Below are positions 1 to 7,329 of a stretch of DNA of 64,000 bases, in pieces. Each line of letters starts with the position of its first letter. The stretch's first letter is position 1. The notes beneath the pieces were generated by a model that saw only the letters and a list, made by a program, of their open reading frames with translations, made no database searches and had not been told where the DNA came from. The position numbers and the translations under genes are program-made. The DNA is from Janthinobacterium violaceinigrum (GTDB lineage: Bacteria > Pseudomonadota > Gammaproteobacteria > Burkholderiales > Burkholderiaceae_D), in the NCBI RefSeq assembly GCF_009208555.1, contig NZ_WFLI01000014.1, positions 1 through 64,000 on the forward strand, read 5' to 3'.

Positions 1-2
1 TA

Positions 3-869
3 GTCGAACAAAATGGAAGAAGTGGCGGCAGCCCGCTGGCGGCCCTGGCCCTGCTGATCGCCCTGACGGCCGTGGAACCGTTTGCGGGACTGCGCCGCGG
101 CGCGCTGGAAGCGGGGCGCATGCTGCTGGCCATGCGCCGCCTGGCGCCGCGCCTGGACAGCCAGGAACCGGTGCCGCTGCCGCCCGCCGACGCGGGAACG
201 GGCTTGCGCCTGGACGCGGTCAGCGCCGCGCATGCGGGCAGCCAGACCGCCATCCTGCATGGCATTTCACTGCACGTCGCCGAGGGCGAGCGCGTGGCCT
301 TGATCGGCCCCAGCGGCGCGGGCAAGTCCACCTTGCTGGCCATCGCCGCACGCGAGCTGGCGCCCCTGTCGGGAACGGTGGCCGCGCCGCGCGCCTGCCT
401 GTTTACCCAGCAGACGGAATTGTTCCAGGACAGCCTGCGCGACAACCTGCGCCTGGCCGACCCCGCCGCCAGCGACGCGCGCCTGTGGGAAGCGCTGCAG
501 GCGGCCGGCCTCGATGACGAAGTGCATGCGTTTGCGGGCGGCCTGGACACCATGCTGGGCGAGGGGGGACTGGGCCTGTCGGGCGGCCAGGCGCGGCGCC
601 TGGCCCTGGCGCGGCTGTTCCTGCACGAATCGACCTTGTGGCTGCTGGACGAGGCCACCGAGGCGCTCAATGCGCAGACGGCGCTCGACGTGCTGCAGCG
701 CCTGCGCGCCCGCTGCCACGGCCGTACCTTGCTGATCGCAACCCACTTGCGGCGCGAAGCGGCGCTGACGGACCGGCTGCTCAGCGTGCGCGATGGCCGC
801 ATCGTGGGCGACGCGCGCCGGGGCACACCCGCCTTCGAGACGGCCCTGGCAGGCTTGCGCGCAGATTAA
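3..869 (+). CDS. cydC: CydC, ATP-binding/permease subunit of the CydDC exporter (5' truncated)
   Basis: This is the C-terminal part of an ABC half-transporter; the frame is open to the left edge, so the start lies outside the window. The visible 288 residues hold the end of the last membrane segment and a full nucleotide-binding domain: Walker A GPSGAGKST (about nt 306-332), Q-loop in LFTQQTELFQ, signature LSGGQ, Walker B LWLLDEATE and H-loop ATH. The CydDC family exports cysteine and glutathione to the periplasm and is needed to assemble cytochrome bd. The identity rests mainly on cydA, cydB and cydX following directly on the same strand. The upstream partner cydD would lie outside the window. 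Confidence 0.9.
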   Translation, partial: VEQNGRSGGSPLAALALLIALTAVEPFAGLRRGALEAGRMLLAMRRLAPRLDSQEPVPLPPADAGTGLRLDAVSAAHAGSQTAILHGISLHVAEGERVALIGPSGAGKSTLLAIAARELAPLSGTVAAPRACLFTQQTELFQDSLRDNLRLADPAASDARLWEALQAAGLDDEVHAFAGGLDTMLGEGGLGLSGGQARRLALARLFLHESTLWLLDEATEALNAQTALDVLQRLRARCHGRTLLIATHLRREAALTDRLLSVRDGRIVGDARRGTPAFETALAGLRAD

Positions 870-994
870 GGAATGAAGAGAAAGACTGGAGACACAGGAG
901 GTTCCGTCCGCCAGCGTGAGGGATGGAACCAATCGAACAGCATCAGATAGATACCAAGTTTACAATTACAGTAGGGAAACACCAAGGAAATCAT

Positions 995-2572
995 ATGGAC
1001 TTCGATATTGTCGCTTTATCCAGACTGCAGTTCGCGCTGACAGCTCTGTACCACTTTATATTCGTTCCGCTGACGATAGGCCTGTCAGTGATCCTCGCCA
1101 TCATGGAGACGGTCTACGTGATGACGAACCGTCCCATCTGGCGCGACATGACCAAGTTCTGGGGTGTCTTGTTCGGCATCAACTTCGCCATGGGCGTGGC
1201 GACGGGCATCGTCATGGAATTCCAGTTCGGCATGAACTGGAGCTATTACAGCCATTATGTGGGCGACATCTTCGGCGCACCGCTGGCCATCGAGGGCTTG
1301 ATGGCCTTCTTCCTGGAAGCGACCTTCGTGGGCCTGTTCTTCTTCGGCTGGGACAAGCTGTCGAAGCGGGGCCACCTGATCACGACCTGGCTGGTGGCCA
1401 TCGGCTCGAACTTCTCGGCCCTGTGGATCCTGATCGCCAACGGCTGGATGCAAAATCCCGTCGGCGCGGCCTTCAATCCGCAGACCATGCGCATGGAAGT
1501 GACGGACTTCGGCGCCGTGCTGACGAATCCCGTGGCACAGGCGAAATTCGTGCACACGGTGTCGGCCGGCTATACGGCGGCGGCAATCTTCGTGCTGGGT
1601 ATTTCCGCTTGGTATCTGCTGAAGGGCCGCCACGTGCAGCTGGCCAAGCGCTCGATGACGGTGGCGGCCTCGTTCGGCCTGGCCGCGACGCTGTCGGTGG
1701 TGGTGCTGGGCGATGAAAGCGGCTACCTGTCGTCCGAACACCAGAAGATGAAGCTGGCCGCCATCGAAGCCATGTGGACCACGGAGCCGGCGCCTGCCGC
1801 CTTCACGGCCATCGGCTTCCCCGACGCGAAGGCGCGCGAGACGCATTACGCCGTGCACATCCCGATGGTGATGGGCTTGATCGGCACGCGTTCGCTGACG
1901 ACGGAAATTCCCGGCATCGAGCAGCTGGTCGACCGTGGCGAGCTGCTGATCCAGGATGGCATCAAGGCGTATGACGCGCTGCAGACCATCCGCAGCGTGG
2001 CGCCGGGCAGCCCCGTGCCGCAAGAGGCGAAGGACGTGTTCGAGTCGAAAGGCCAGTCCATGGGCTATGCCCTGCTGCTGAAACGCTATGTCGACGATCC
2101 GCGCCAGGCCACGCCCGAGCAGATCCGCAAGGCCGCGCTCGATACCGTGCCGCCCGTGGGGCCCCTGTTCTGGTCCTTCCGCGTAATGGTGGGCCTGGGC
2201 ATGTTCTTCATCCTGCTCACTGGCACGTTCTTCGTGCTGTCGACGCGCCGCACCCTGGACAAGCACCGCTGGCTGCTGAAGCTGGCCGTGTTCGCCATCC
2301 CGCTGCCGTGGGTGGCGATTGAAGCGGGCTGGATCGTGGCCGAAGTGGGCCGCCAGCCGTGGGTGATCGAAGGCGTGCTGCCGACGGCCGTGGCCGTCTC
2401 GAATCTGGGCGCGACCACCTTGCTCATTACCATCGCCGGCTTTGCCGCCATCTACACCGTGCTGTTGATTATCGAAATGAAGCTCATGCTCAAGGCCATC
2501 CGCAAGGGGCCGGAAGAGACGGCGCCGGCCCCCGTGCCAGCGGCTGCAGCCATTCGTACTCAACGCGCCTAA
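995..2572 (+). CDS. cydA: Cytochrome bd ubiquinol oxidase subunit I
   Basis: CydA oxidises ubiquinol and reduces O2 at the inner membrane with high oxygen affinity. The 525-residue product starts MDFDIVALSRLQFALTALYH, as is usual for the family, preceded by AAGGAAA. An in-frame ATG 72 nt upstream would add an atypical leader. Haem ligands by family alignment are visible: H20 (b595), H187 in FVHTV (b558) and the Met in VGLGMFF. E100 and E108 match the conserved glutamates of the E. coli protein. The region after GYLSSEHQKMKLAAIEA is long and ends in GYALLLKRY, so this looks like the long-Q-loop class found in E. coli CydA. It lies 125 bp after cydC and 13 bp before cydB, so one operon is likely. 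Confidence 0.97.
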   Translation: MDFDIVALSRLQFALTALYHFIFVPLTIGLSVILAIMETVYVMTNRPIWRDMTKFWGVLFGINFAMGVATGIVMEFQFGMNWSYYSHYVGDIFGAPLAIEGLMAFFLEATFVGLFFFGWDKLSKRGHLITTWLVAIGSNFSALWILIANGWMQNPVGAAFNPQTMRMEVTDFGAVLTNPVAQAKFVHTVSAGYTAAAIFVLGISAWYLLKGRHVQLAKRSMTVAASFGLAATLSVVVLGDESGYLSSEHQKMKLAAIEAMWTTEPAPAAFTAIGFPDAKARETHYAVHIPMVMGLIGTRSLTTEIPGIEQLVDRGELLIQDGIKAYDALQTIRSVAPGSPVPQEAKDVFESKGQSMGYALLLKRYVDDPRQATPEQIRKAALDTVPPVGPLFWSFRVMVGLGMFFILLTGTFFVLSTRRTLDKHRWLLKLAVFAIPLPWVAIEAGWIVAEVGRQPWVIEGVLPTAVAVSNLGATTLLITIAGFAAIYTVLLIIEMKLMLKAIRKGPEETAPAPVPAAAAIRTQRA

Positions 2573-2585
2573 GGAGGGCCAGACC

Positions 2586-3740
2586 ATGATTTTGCATGAA
2601 ATGATTTCTTACGAAACACTGCGCCTGATCTGGTGGCTGCTGATCGGCATCCTGCTGGTGGGCTTTGCCATCACGGACGGCTTTGACCTGGGCACGGGCA
2701 TCCTGCTGCCGTTTGCGGGCAAGACGGACCTCGAGCGCAGGGTCATCATCAACAGCATCGGTCCCGTGTGGGAAGGCAACCAGGTGTGGCTGATCCTTGG
2801 CGGCGGCGCCATCTTTGCCGCCTGGCCGCAGCTGTACGCCGTGTCGTTCTCGGGCTTTTACCTGGCCATGTTCGTCATCCTGGTGGCGCTGATCGTGCGT
2901 CCCGTGGCCTTCAAGTTCCGCAGCAAGCGCGAAGATCCCCGCTGGCGCGCCCGCTGGGACGCGGCCCTGTTCGTGGGCGGCTTCGTGCCGGCCCTGATCT
3001 GCGGCGTGGCCATCGGCAATGTGCTGCAAGGCGTGCCGTTCCGTTTCTCTTCGGACATGCACATCTTCTATGACGGCAGCTTCTTTGCGCTGCTCAACCC
3101 GTTCGCGCTGCTGTGCGGCCTGGTGTCGGTGGCCATGCTGGTGATGCACGGCGCCACCTGGCTGCAGGTGAAAACGGACGGTGCCGTGGCGGAACGTTCG
3201 CGCCGCTACGGCAGCGTGGCGGCGATCGCGACGGTCGTGCTGTATGCGCTGGCCGGCGTGGCCCTGTGGCTGTGGGTCGATGGCTACCGCGTCACCAGCG
3301 CCGTCGTCGTCGACGGTCCGTCGAACCCGATGCTGAAAACGGCGGAGGTCCACGTCGGCGCCTGGTTCCTCAACTTTGCCGCCCATCCCTGGACCTGGAT
3401 CGCCCCAGCCGTGGGCTTGCTGGGCCCCTTGCTGGCGTTTGCCCTGCTGCGCGCGCGCCGCGAAGTGCCTGCCCTGGTCGCCAGCGCGGCCAGCATCGCC
3501 GGCATCATCCTCAGCGTGGGCGCGGCCATGTTCCCGTTCATCCTGCCTTCGTCGATCGACCCGCGCGCCAGCCTGACGGTGTGGGATTCCTCGTCCAGCC
3601 ACATGACCCTGTTCATCATGCTGGTCGTCACGGCCGTCTTCATCCCCCTCATCGTGGCTTACACGACCTGGGTATATAAAGTGCTGTGGGGCAAAGTTGA
3701 CGGCAAGGCCATTGCGGACGAAAGCGGTCACGCCTACTAA
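2586..3740 (+). CDS. cydB: Cytochrome bd ubiquinol oxidase subunit II
   Basis: CydB is the structural partner of CydA in the bd oxidase. The 384-residue, strongly hydrophobic protein carries the family N-terminal pattern WWLLIGILLVGFAITDGFDLGTGILLPF and GPVWEGNQVWLILGGGAIFAAWP. AAGGAGG ends eight bases before the ATG and overlaps the end of cydA, which suggests efficient translation within the same transcript. Its length matches E. coli CydB (379 residues). It is followed 22 bp later by the small subunit gene cydX. Confidence 0.97.
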   Translation: MILHEMISYETLRLIWWLLIGILLVGFAITDGFDLGTGILLPFAGKTDLERRVIINSIGPVWEGNQVWLILGGGAIFAAWPQLYAVSFSGFYLAMFVILVALIVRPVAFKFRSKREDPRWRARWDAALFVGGFVPALICGVAIGNVLQGVPFRFSSDMHIFYDGSFFALLNPFALLCGLVSVAMLVMHGATWLQVKTDGAVAERSRRYGSVAAIATVVLYALAGVALWLWVDGYRVTSAVVVDGPSNPMLKTAEVHVGAWFLNFAAHPWTWIAPAVGLLGPLLAFALLRARREVPALVASAASIAGIILSVGAAMFPFILPSSIDPRASLTVWDSSSSHMTLFIMLVVTAVFIPLIVAYTTWVYKVLWGKVDGKAIADESGHAY

Positions 3741-3762
3741 GAATTTACGAAAGGATATAACT

Positions 3763-3888
3763 ATGTGGTATTTCGCCTGGATACTGGGTCTTCCGCTGGC
3801 GGCGACGTTCGCCGTGCTCAACGCGATGTGGTATGAAATTGCCGATGGCGACACGACGCCCGAGCAATACCGCGACACGCCCAACTAG
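3763..3888 (+). CDS. cydX: Cytochrome bd small subunit CydX (YbgT type)
   Basis: This 41-residue single-helix protein begins MWYFAWILGLPLAATFAVLNAMW, which is diagnostic for CydX/YbgT, the third subunit that stabilises the haems of cytochrome bd. The frame could extend upstream to 3697, but that would overlap cydB and give an atypical N-terminus. AAGGATA precedes the chosen ATG. The charged tail after YEIADGDTTPEQYR is typical. It is the last gene of the cyd operon and is followed by a strong intrinsic terminator. Confidence 0.95.
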   Translation: MWYFAWILGLPLAATFAVLNAMWYEIADGDTTPEQYRDTPN

Positions 3889-3908
3889 GCGCGCGTCGGC
3901 TTGACCGG

Positions 3909-3944
3909 CCCCGCCCCGTGCAGCTGCACCGGGCGGGGTTTTTT
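3909..3944 (+). terminator. Intrinsic terminator of the cyd operon
   Basis: A 15-bp stem with one mismatch, CCCCGCCCCGTGCAG (3909-3923) against CTGCACCGGGCGGGG (3924-3938), is followed by a T-run at 3939-3944. It lies 20 bp after the cydX stop codon. The inner bases open to form the loop. Confidence 0.9.
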
Positions 3945-3952
3945 GCTTTTGG

Positions 3953-4165
3953 TCAAAGCAGGATGAATTCGCCGCGGATGCGCAGCTTCATGCCGCGCGG
4001 CGCGTCGGCGCCCGCCGCCACGGCCCAGGCCGTGATCCATTGCGCACAGCGTGCGCGCTCGGCTGCATCGTGCAAGCGTTGCAGGCGCGCATCGGCCTGG
4101 TCGATGCGCTGGGCCAGGTACAGGCGCTGGTCCAGGGGATCCGTCTTTTTGCTGTAGTGCTGCAT
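3953..4165 (-). CDS. Hypothetical protein, 70 aa
   Basis: This short protein starts MQHYSKKTDPLDQRLYLAQR and ends in RGEFILL. It is preceded on its own strand by GGAAAGGAAACGCC, a good ribosome-binding site. It is charged, likely helical, with no signal peptide or membrane segment. I do not recognise the family. It runs convergently into the cyd terminator. Longer open frames in the same frame start far upstream and overlap the 59-residue gene at 4292-4471, so the short start is preferred. Confidence 0.6.
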   Translation of the reverse strand: MQHYSKKTDPLDQRLYLAQRIDQADARLQRLHDAAERARCAQWITAWAVAAGADAPRGMKLRIRGEFILL

Positions 4166-4247
4166 GGCGTTTCCTTTCCGCGTAGTAACTTCGTTCGGTC
4201 ATGGCATAGCCATGTACGCACGGGCGGGGCGGCCGGATTCAGTTTCA

Positions 4248-4277
4248 GGAAAAAAAGAAGCCACCGCAACGGTGGCT
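4248..4277 (-). terminator. Intrinsic terminator for the 59-aa gene at 4292-4471
   Basis: On the minus strand an AGCCACCG/CGGTGGCT stem with a three-base loop (4259-4277) is followed by a run of T (A-run on plus at 4250-4256). It lies 15 bp after the stop codon of the minus-strand small gene. Confidence 0.75.
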
Positions 4278-4291
4278 GGTGGAACGCGGTT

Positions 4292-4471
4292 TCAGGAGTG
4301 GGCCTTGGGCGCCGGCTTCGGGGTGGCGATGGCGATGGGATCGCTGGCCGGGAAGCTTTCCTTGAGCGCTTCATCAAGCGCTTGCTCGGCATGGCTTTCG
4401 CTGGCCGGCGTGGGCGAATCGCGCTCGGGCGGCGGGGCGGGCGTGGTGGCGGCGTTGGTGCTCGAATGCAT
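4292..4471 (-). CDS. Small hypothetical protein (59 aa) with ESFPASDPIA motif
   Basis: Reading the minus strand from 4471 gives MHSSTNAATTPAPPPERDSP and continues through HAEQALDEALKESFPASDPIAIATPKP to a stop at 4292. A good ribosome-binding site (AAGGGG) precedes the ATG and a terminator follows. The block LDEALKESFPASDP resembles a motif I know from small uncharacterised betaproteobacterial proteins; the function is unknown. It is low in complexity at both ends and has no membrane segment. Confidence 0.7.
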   Translation of the reverse strand: MHSSTNAATTPAPPPERDSPTPASESHAEQALDEALKESFPASDPIAIATPKPAPKAHS

Positions 4472-4636
4472 GATGATCCCCTTGCGGTGGTGCGCCAGGC
4501 GGCCGGAATGGCCATGGCGCGGGCTGCTGCTTCCAGCCTAGCACATTGCGCCAGAAAGGCGCGCCAGATGCGCCTGCCGCAGGCGCTGCGCGCGGCGTCT
4601 GCTACACTGCGCTCCACTTTTAGCTACGGACTTGCC

Positions 4637-5359
4637 ATGACTTCCCTTTCTTTGCCGTACCGCGCCACCGCCCTTGAAGCCTGTGCCTGGCTGGCGCAAC
4701 AGACGGGCACGCCGTGGACCCTGGCGCGCCTGCTGGAGCAGGGCGGCTTGCCGTATGTGTGGCTCGACTACAGCGAGCAATGGGCCGAGCTGTTCCATGA
4801 TGGCGTGACGCGCTATGCGGCGCCCGTCGTGTTCATCGGCGACAAGCAGCACCTGGCCTCGGGCGCCGGCGACGTCTGGCTGCGCTTGACGCGCGACTCG
4901 GGCAATATCGCCATCGAACTGAAGGCGCCGGGGCTGCGCGTGCCGCTGGACGGCTTGCATTTCCAGGAACGCGATCTGTTGCGTTTGCTCAAGGAGCTGC
5001 AGCATCCGCAGCCGGACGCATCCACTGAAGAAAAAGCGGCGCCCGTGGTCTTGCCAAGCGCACTGAAGGGCCTGGGGCGCGAACAGATTCTGATTGCCTT
5101 TGCGGGCGTGGGCAAGGTCGACCTGGAGCAGGGCATGGCGGCTGGCGTGGGCATCTTCGGCGACGATGGCGCCCGCGTGCGCAAGAATTCACGTGGCGGC
5201 AAGAACAGCCATCTGTGGCATCCCGTCACCCTGGCGTTCGGCTTGCACGATGTGCACCGCGTGCCGATGGCGCACCTGAAGAAGGCGTTTGCCACGCAGC
5301 CCCTGCTGCGCGAATGGAAGGCGGACTGGCTGGAATCGCTGCGCCTGCTGGGCGAGTAA
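4637..5359 (+). CDS. Hypothetical protein, 240 aa
   Basis: The product starts MTSLSLPYRATALEACAWLA and contains PYVWLDYSEQWAELFHDGV and a C-terminal block LFGLHDVHRVPMAHLKKAF-like segment (FGLHDVHRVPMAHLKK). The frame is open further upstream, but that part overlaps two minus-strand genes with their own signals, so the ATG at 4637 is chosen. No signal peptide or membrane helix is visible. I do not recognise the family and assign no function. The 165-bp region in front (4472-4636) is the only place for its promoter. Confidence 0.7.
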   Translation: MTSLSLPYRATALEACAWLAQQTGTPWTLARLLEQGGLPYVWLDYSEQWAELFHDGVTRYAAPVVFIGDKQHLASGAGDVWLRLTRDSGNIAIELKAPGLRVPLDGLHFQERDLLRLLKELQHPQPDASTEEKAAPVVLPSALKGLGREQILIAFAGVGKVDLEQGMAAGVGIFGDDGARVRKNSRGGKNSHLWHPVTLAFGLHDVHRVPMAHLKKAFATQPLLREWKADWLESLRLLGE

Positions 5360-5399
5360 GCCGCCGGGCCGGGCGGCGTCGCGCCGCGCTGGGTTCCTC

Positions 5400-5774
5400 C
5401 TACAGCTCGATGGGCGCCACCTCGGTGCCGATGTCGGGCGCCGCGTAATGCATGCTGAAATACACGAAAGCGGCGAGATTGATGGCCACCGTGATCCAGA
5501 ACACGATGCGGAACGAGCGCTTGCTGGACTTGTGGCGCAGCCATTGCTGGGCCAGCACGGCACCTGGCCAGCCGCAGAGCAGTCCCAGCAGCAGCAAGGT
5601 GCGTTCCGACGTGCGCCAGCGTCCCCCTTTTGCGGCGGACTTGTCGATCGCATAGGCGACGAAACAGCTGAGGCTCAGCACGCCATACACGAGGGCGACG
5701 AGGGCGGGGAGGTGGAAAAAGAAGGTGGCCAGCAAATACAGCACGACAAAGAACAGGATGGCAAGGTAGGGCAT
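5400..5774 (-). CDS. DUF1294 membrane protein
   Basis: This 124-residue protein has about four hydrophobic segments and the DUF1294 core pattern AYAIDKSAAKGGRWRTSE followed by TLLLLGLLCGWPGAVLAQQW and RHKSSKRSFR. Family members are small inner-membrane proteins of unknown role, often fused to a cold-shock domain, which is absent here. An upstream GTG at 5822 would add 16 residues (MPLVGYSRPSLKLTHP); the ATG at 5774 directly precedes the first hydrophobic segment and is preferred. It lies downstream of ogt on the same strand. Confidence 0.85.
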   Translation of the reverse strand: MPYLAILFFVVLYLLATFFFHLPALVALVYGVLSLSCFVAYAIDKSAAKGGRWRTSERTLLLLGLLCGWPGAVLAQQWLRHKSSKRSFRIVFWITVAINLAAFVYFSMHYAAPDIGTEVAPIEL

Positions 5775-5833
5775 AGGATGTGTAAGCTTGAGCGAAGGGC
5801 GTGAGTATCCCACAAGGGGCACGATGCCGCTGC

Positions 5834-6400
5834 TTAGAATAAACAGCCTTGCGCCGTGTCAATCTGCACGGCGCGGCGGCGGGCGTGGCCCGTCTTCAGC
5901 GCTTCGCGGTCGCTGGACAGGGAAATGCCTTCCAGCGCCAGTAAAATTTCCTTGGCGTGCAGGCCGCCCGCAAAGCCCGTCAATTCGCCCGTGGCGCCGA
6001 TGACCCGGTGGCAGGGGGCGATGATGGAAATGGGATTCTTGCCGTTGGCGGCGCCCACGGCGCGCACGGCGGCGGGACGGCCGATCTGGCGCGCGATCTC
6101 GCCATAGCTGCGCGTCTGGCCGTACGGTATCGTCAGCAGCGCCCGCCAGACTTCCTGCTGGAATGGCGTGCCGGCAAAATCGAGCGGCACCTCAAAACGC
6201 TGGCGCGTGCCGGCAAAATACTCGCGCAGCTGGCGCGCCGTTTCCTGCAGCACGGCGCAGCCGTCATCGACGCGCATCTCACCCAGGCGCACGCGGTTCG
6301 GCTTGTCGTTTTCCCACAGGATGGCGGCCAGCGCCGCCCCGCGCGCCACCAGGGTCAGCTCGCCCACGGGCGAGGGCATTACGCTACAAACGGTTTCCAT
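5834..6400 (-). CDS. ogt: Methylated-DNA--protein-cysteine S-methyltransferase
   Basis: This suicide repair enzyme transfers alkyl groups from O6-alkylguanine to its own cysteine. The 188-residue protein carries the active-site motif PCHRV at residues 129-133 (C130), preceded by the helix-turn-helix block TPFQQEVWRALLTIPYGQT and GAANGKNPISI. AAGGAA precedes the ATG at 6400; the frame continues upstream but lacks a comparable signal. Length is close to E. coli Ogt (171 aa). A C-terminal tail after the domain (ALKTGHARRRAVQIDTAQG) is extra and of unknown significance. Confidence 0.95.
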   Translation of the reverse strand: METVCSVMPSPVGELTLVARGAALAAILWENDKPNRVRLGEMRVDDGCAVLQETARQLREYFAGTRQRFEVPLDFAGTPFQQEVWRALLTIPYGQTRSYGEIARQIGRPAAVRAVGAANGKNPISIIAPCHRVIGATGELTGFAGGLHAKEILLALEGISLSSDREALKTGHARRRAVQIDTAQGCLF

Positions 6401-6544
6401 TGCTGTTCCTTGACCACGCCGCCGCGGCGAACGCCGTACTAGATGAAGAGAGTGAGATAGCGCCAGTTTAGCAGGATGGCGGGGCGCATGGCAGCCGCAT
6501 GCACATTGCGGGTAGGATAGTGTTTTTTTTACGGAGAACCGGCC

Positions 6545-7306
6545 TTGACGACGATCCCCACCTATGACGCCATCCGCGCGATTGCCGCGCGGCTGGTGCG
6601 GCAGCAGCATCCCACGGCCGTGGCGGCCATCATCGGCGGCTCGTTCGCCACGGGCCGGCAGACGGCCAGTTCCGATATCGACTTGCTGCTGCTGTTCGAC
6701 CATGTCGATTGCGCCTGGCGCGACACGCTCGTGGCCGAAGGACGCACGGTGGAAGTGTTCGGACACGACCTGGCCACGTTTACGTATTTTTGCAAGGAAA
6801 TCGATGCGCCCGGCGGCAAGGTGCCGCTGGCAACGATGGTGGTGGAAGGGGAAAACATTCTCCCGGCCGGCGACGCCTATGCCCGGCTGCATTGGCTGGC
6901 GCACGCCATCGACCGTGCGGGGCCGCCCGTGCTGGACGTGGAAAACCTGCAGCGGCGCCGCTACGCCATCACCACCGCGCTGGAAGACCTGGTCGACAGC
7001 ACGCACCCGGGCGAGGCGCTGGCCGTCGCCTGCCAGCTGTACGAAGCGCTGGCCGACCTGCACTTGCGCGCGGCCGGCCAGTGGAGCGGCGGCGGCAAGC
7101 ACCTGTTCCGCCGCCTGCAGGCATGCGACGCCGCCATCGCCGCCCAGCTGGACGGGGCGATGCGCCTGGCCGCCAGCGACTTGCCCGCCGGCCAGCGCGC
7201 GTTCGCAGACGTCACCGCCGCCGTGCTGGCGCCCGTGGGCGGCCCCTTGCTCGATGGCTTTACGCTGCCGGCGCCCGCACATTGGCGCAGCGCGCCGGCG
7301 GGCTGA
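6545..7306 (+). CDS. Nucleotidyltransferase-domain protein
   Basis: Residues 31-51 (GGSFATGRQTASSDIDLLLL) contain the GS and DxD signature of the polymerase-beta-like nucleotidyltransferase fold, with D44 and D46 as metal ligands. The C-terminal half is helical, like aminoglycoside nucleotidyltransferases and other stand-alone members. The start is TTG with GGAGAA seven bases upstream. The substrate cannot be inferred from the sequence; it could modify an antibiotic, a protein or a small metabolite. It stands alone between ogt and a convergent TonB receptor gene. Confidence 0.8.
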   Translation: MTTIPTYDAIRAIAARLVRQQHPTAVAAIIGGSFATGRQTASSDIDLLLLFDHVDCAWRDTLVAEGRTVEVFGHDLATFTYFCKEIDAPGGKVPLATMVVEGENILPAGDAYARLHWLAHAIDRAGPPVLDVENLQRRRYAITTALEDLVDSTHPGEALAVACQLYEALADLHLRAAGQWSGGGKHLFRRLQACDAAIAAQLDGAMRLAASDLPAGQRAFADVTAAVLAPVGGPLLDGFTLPAPAHWRSAPAG

Positions 7307-7329
7307 CGCGCGGCAGCAGGCTAGCAGGC

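Noticed and set aside
923..994. Upstream extension of cydA
   Set aside because: The family starts MDFDI and the ribosome-binding site AAGGAAA fits the ATG at 995; the extra 24 residues are not typical.
3909..3944. A regulatory palindrome after cydX
   Set aside because: The GC stem followed by a T-run is explained by an intrinsic terminator.
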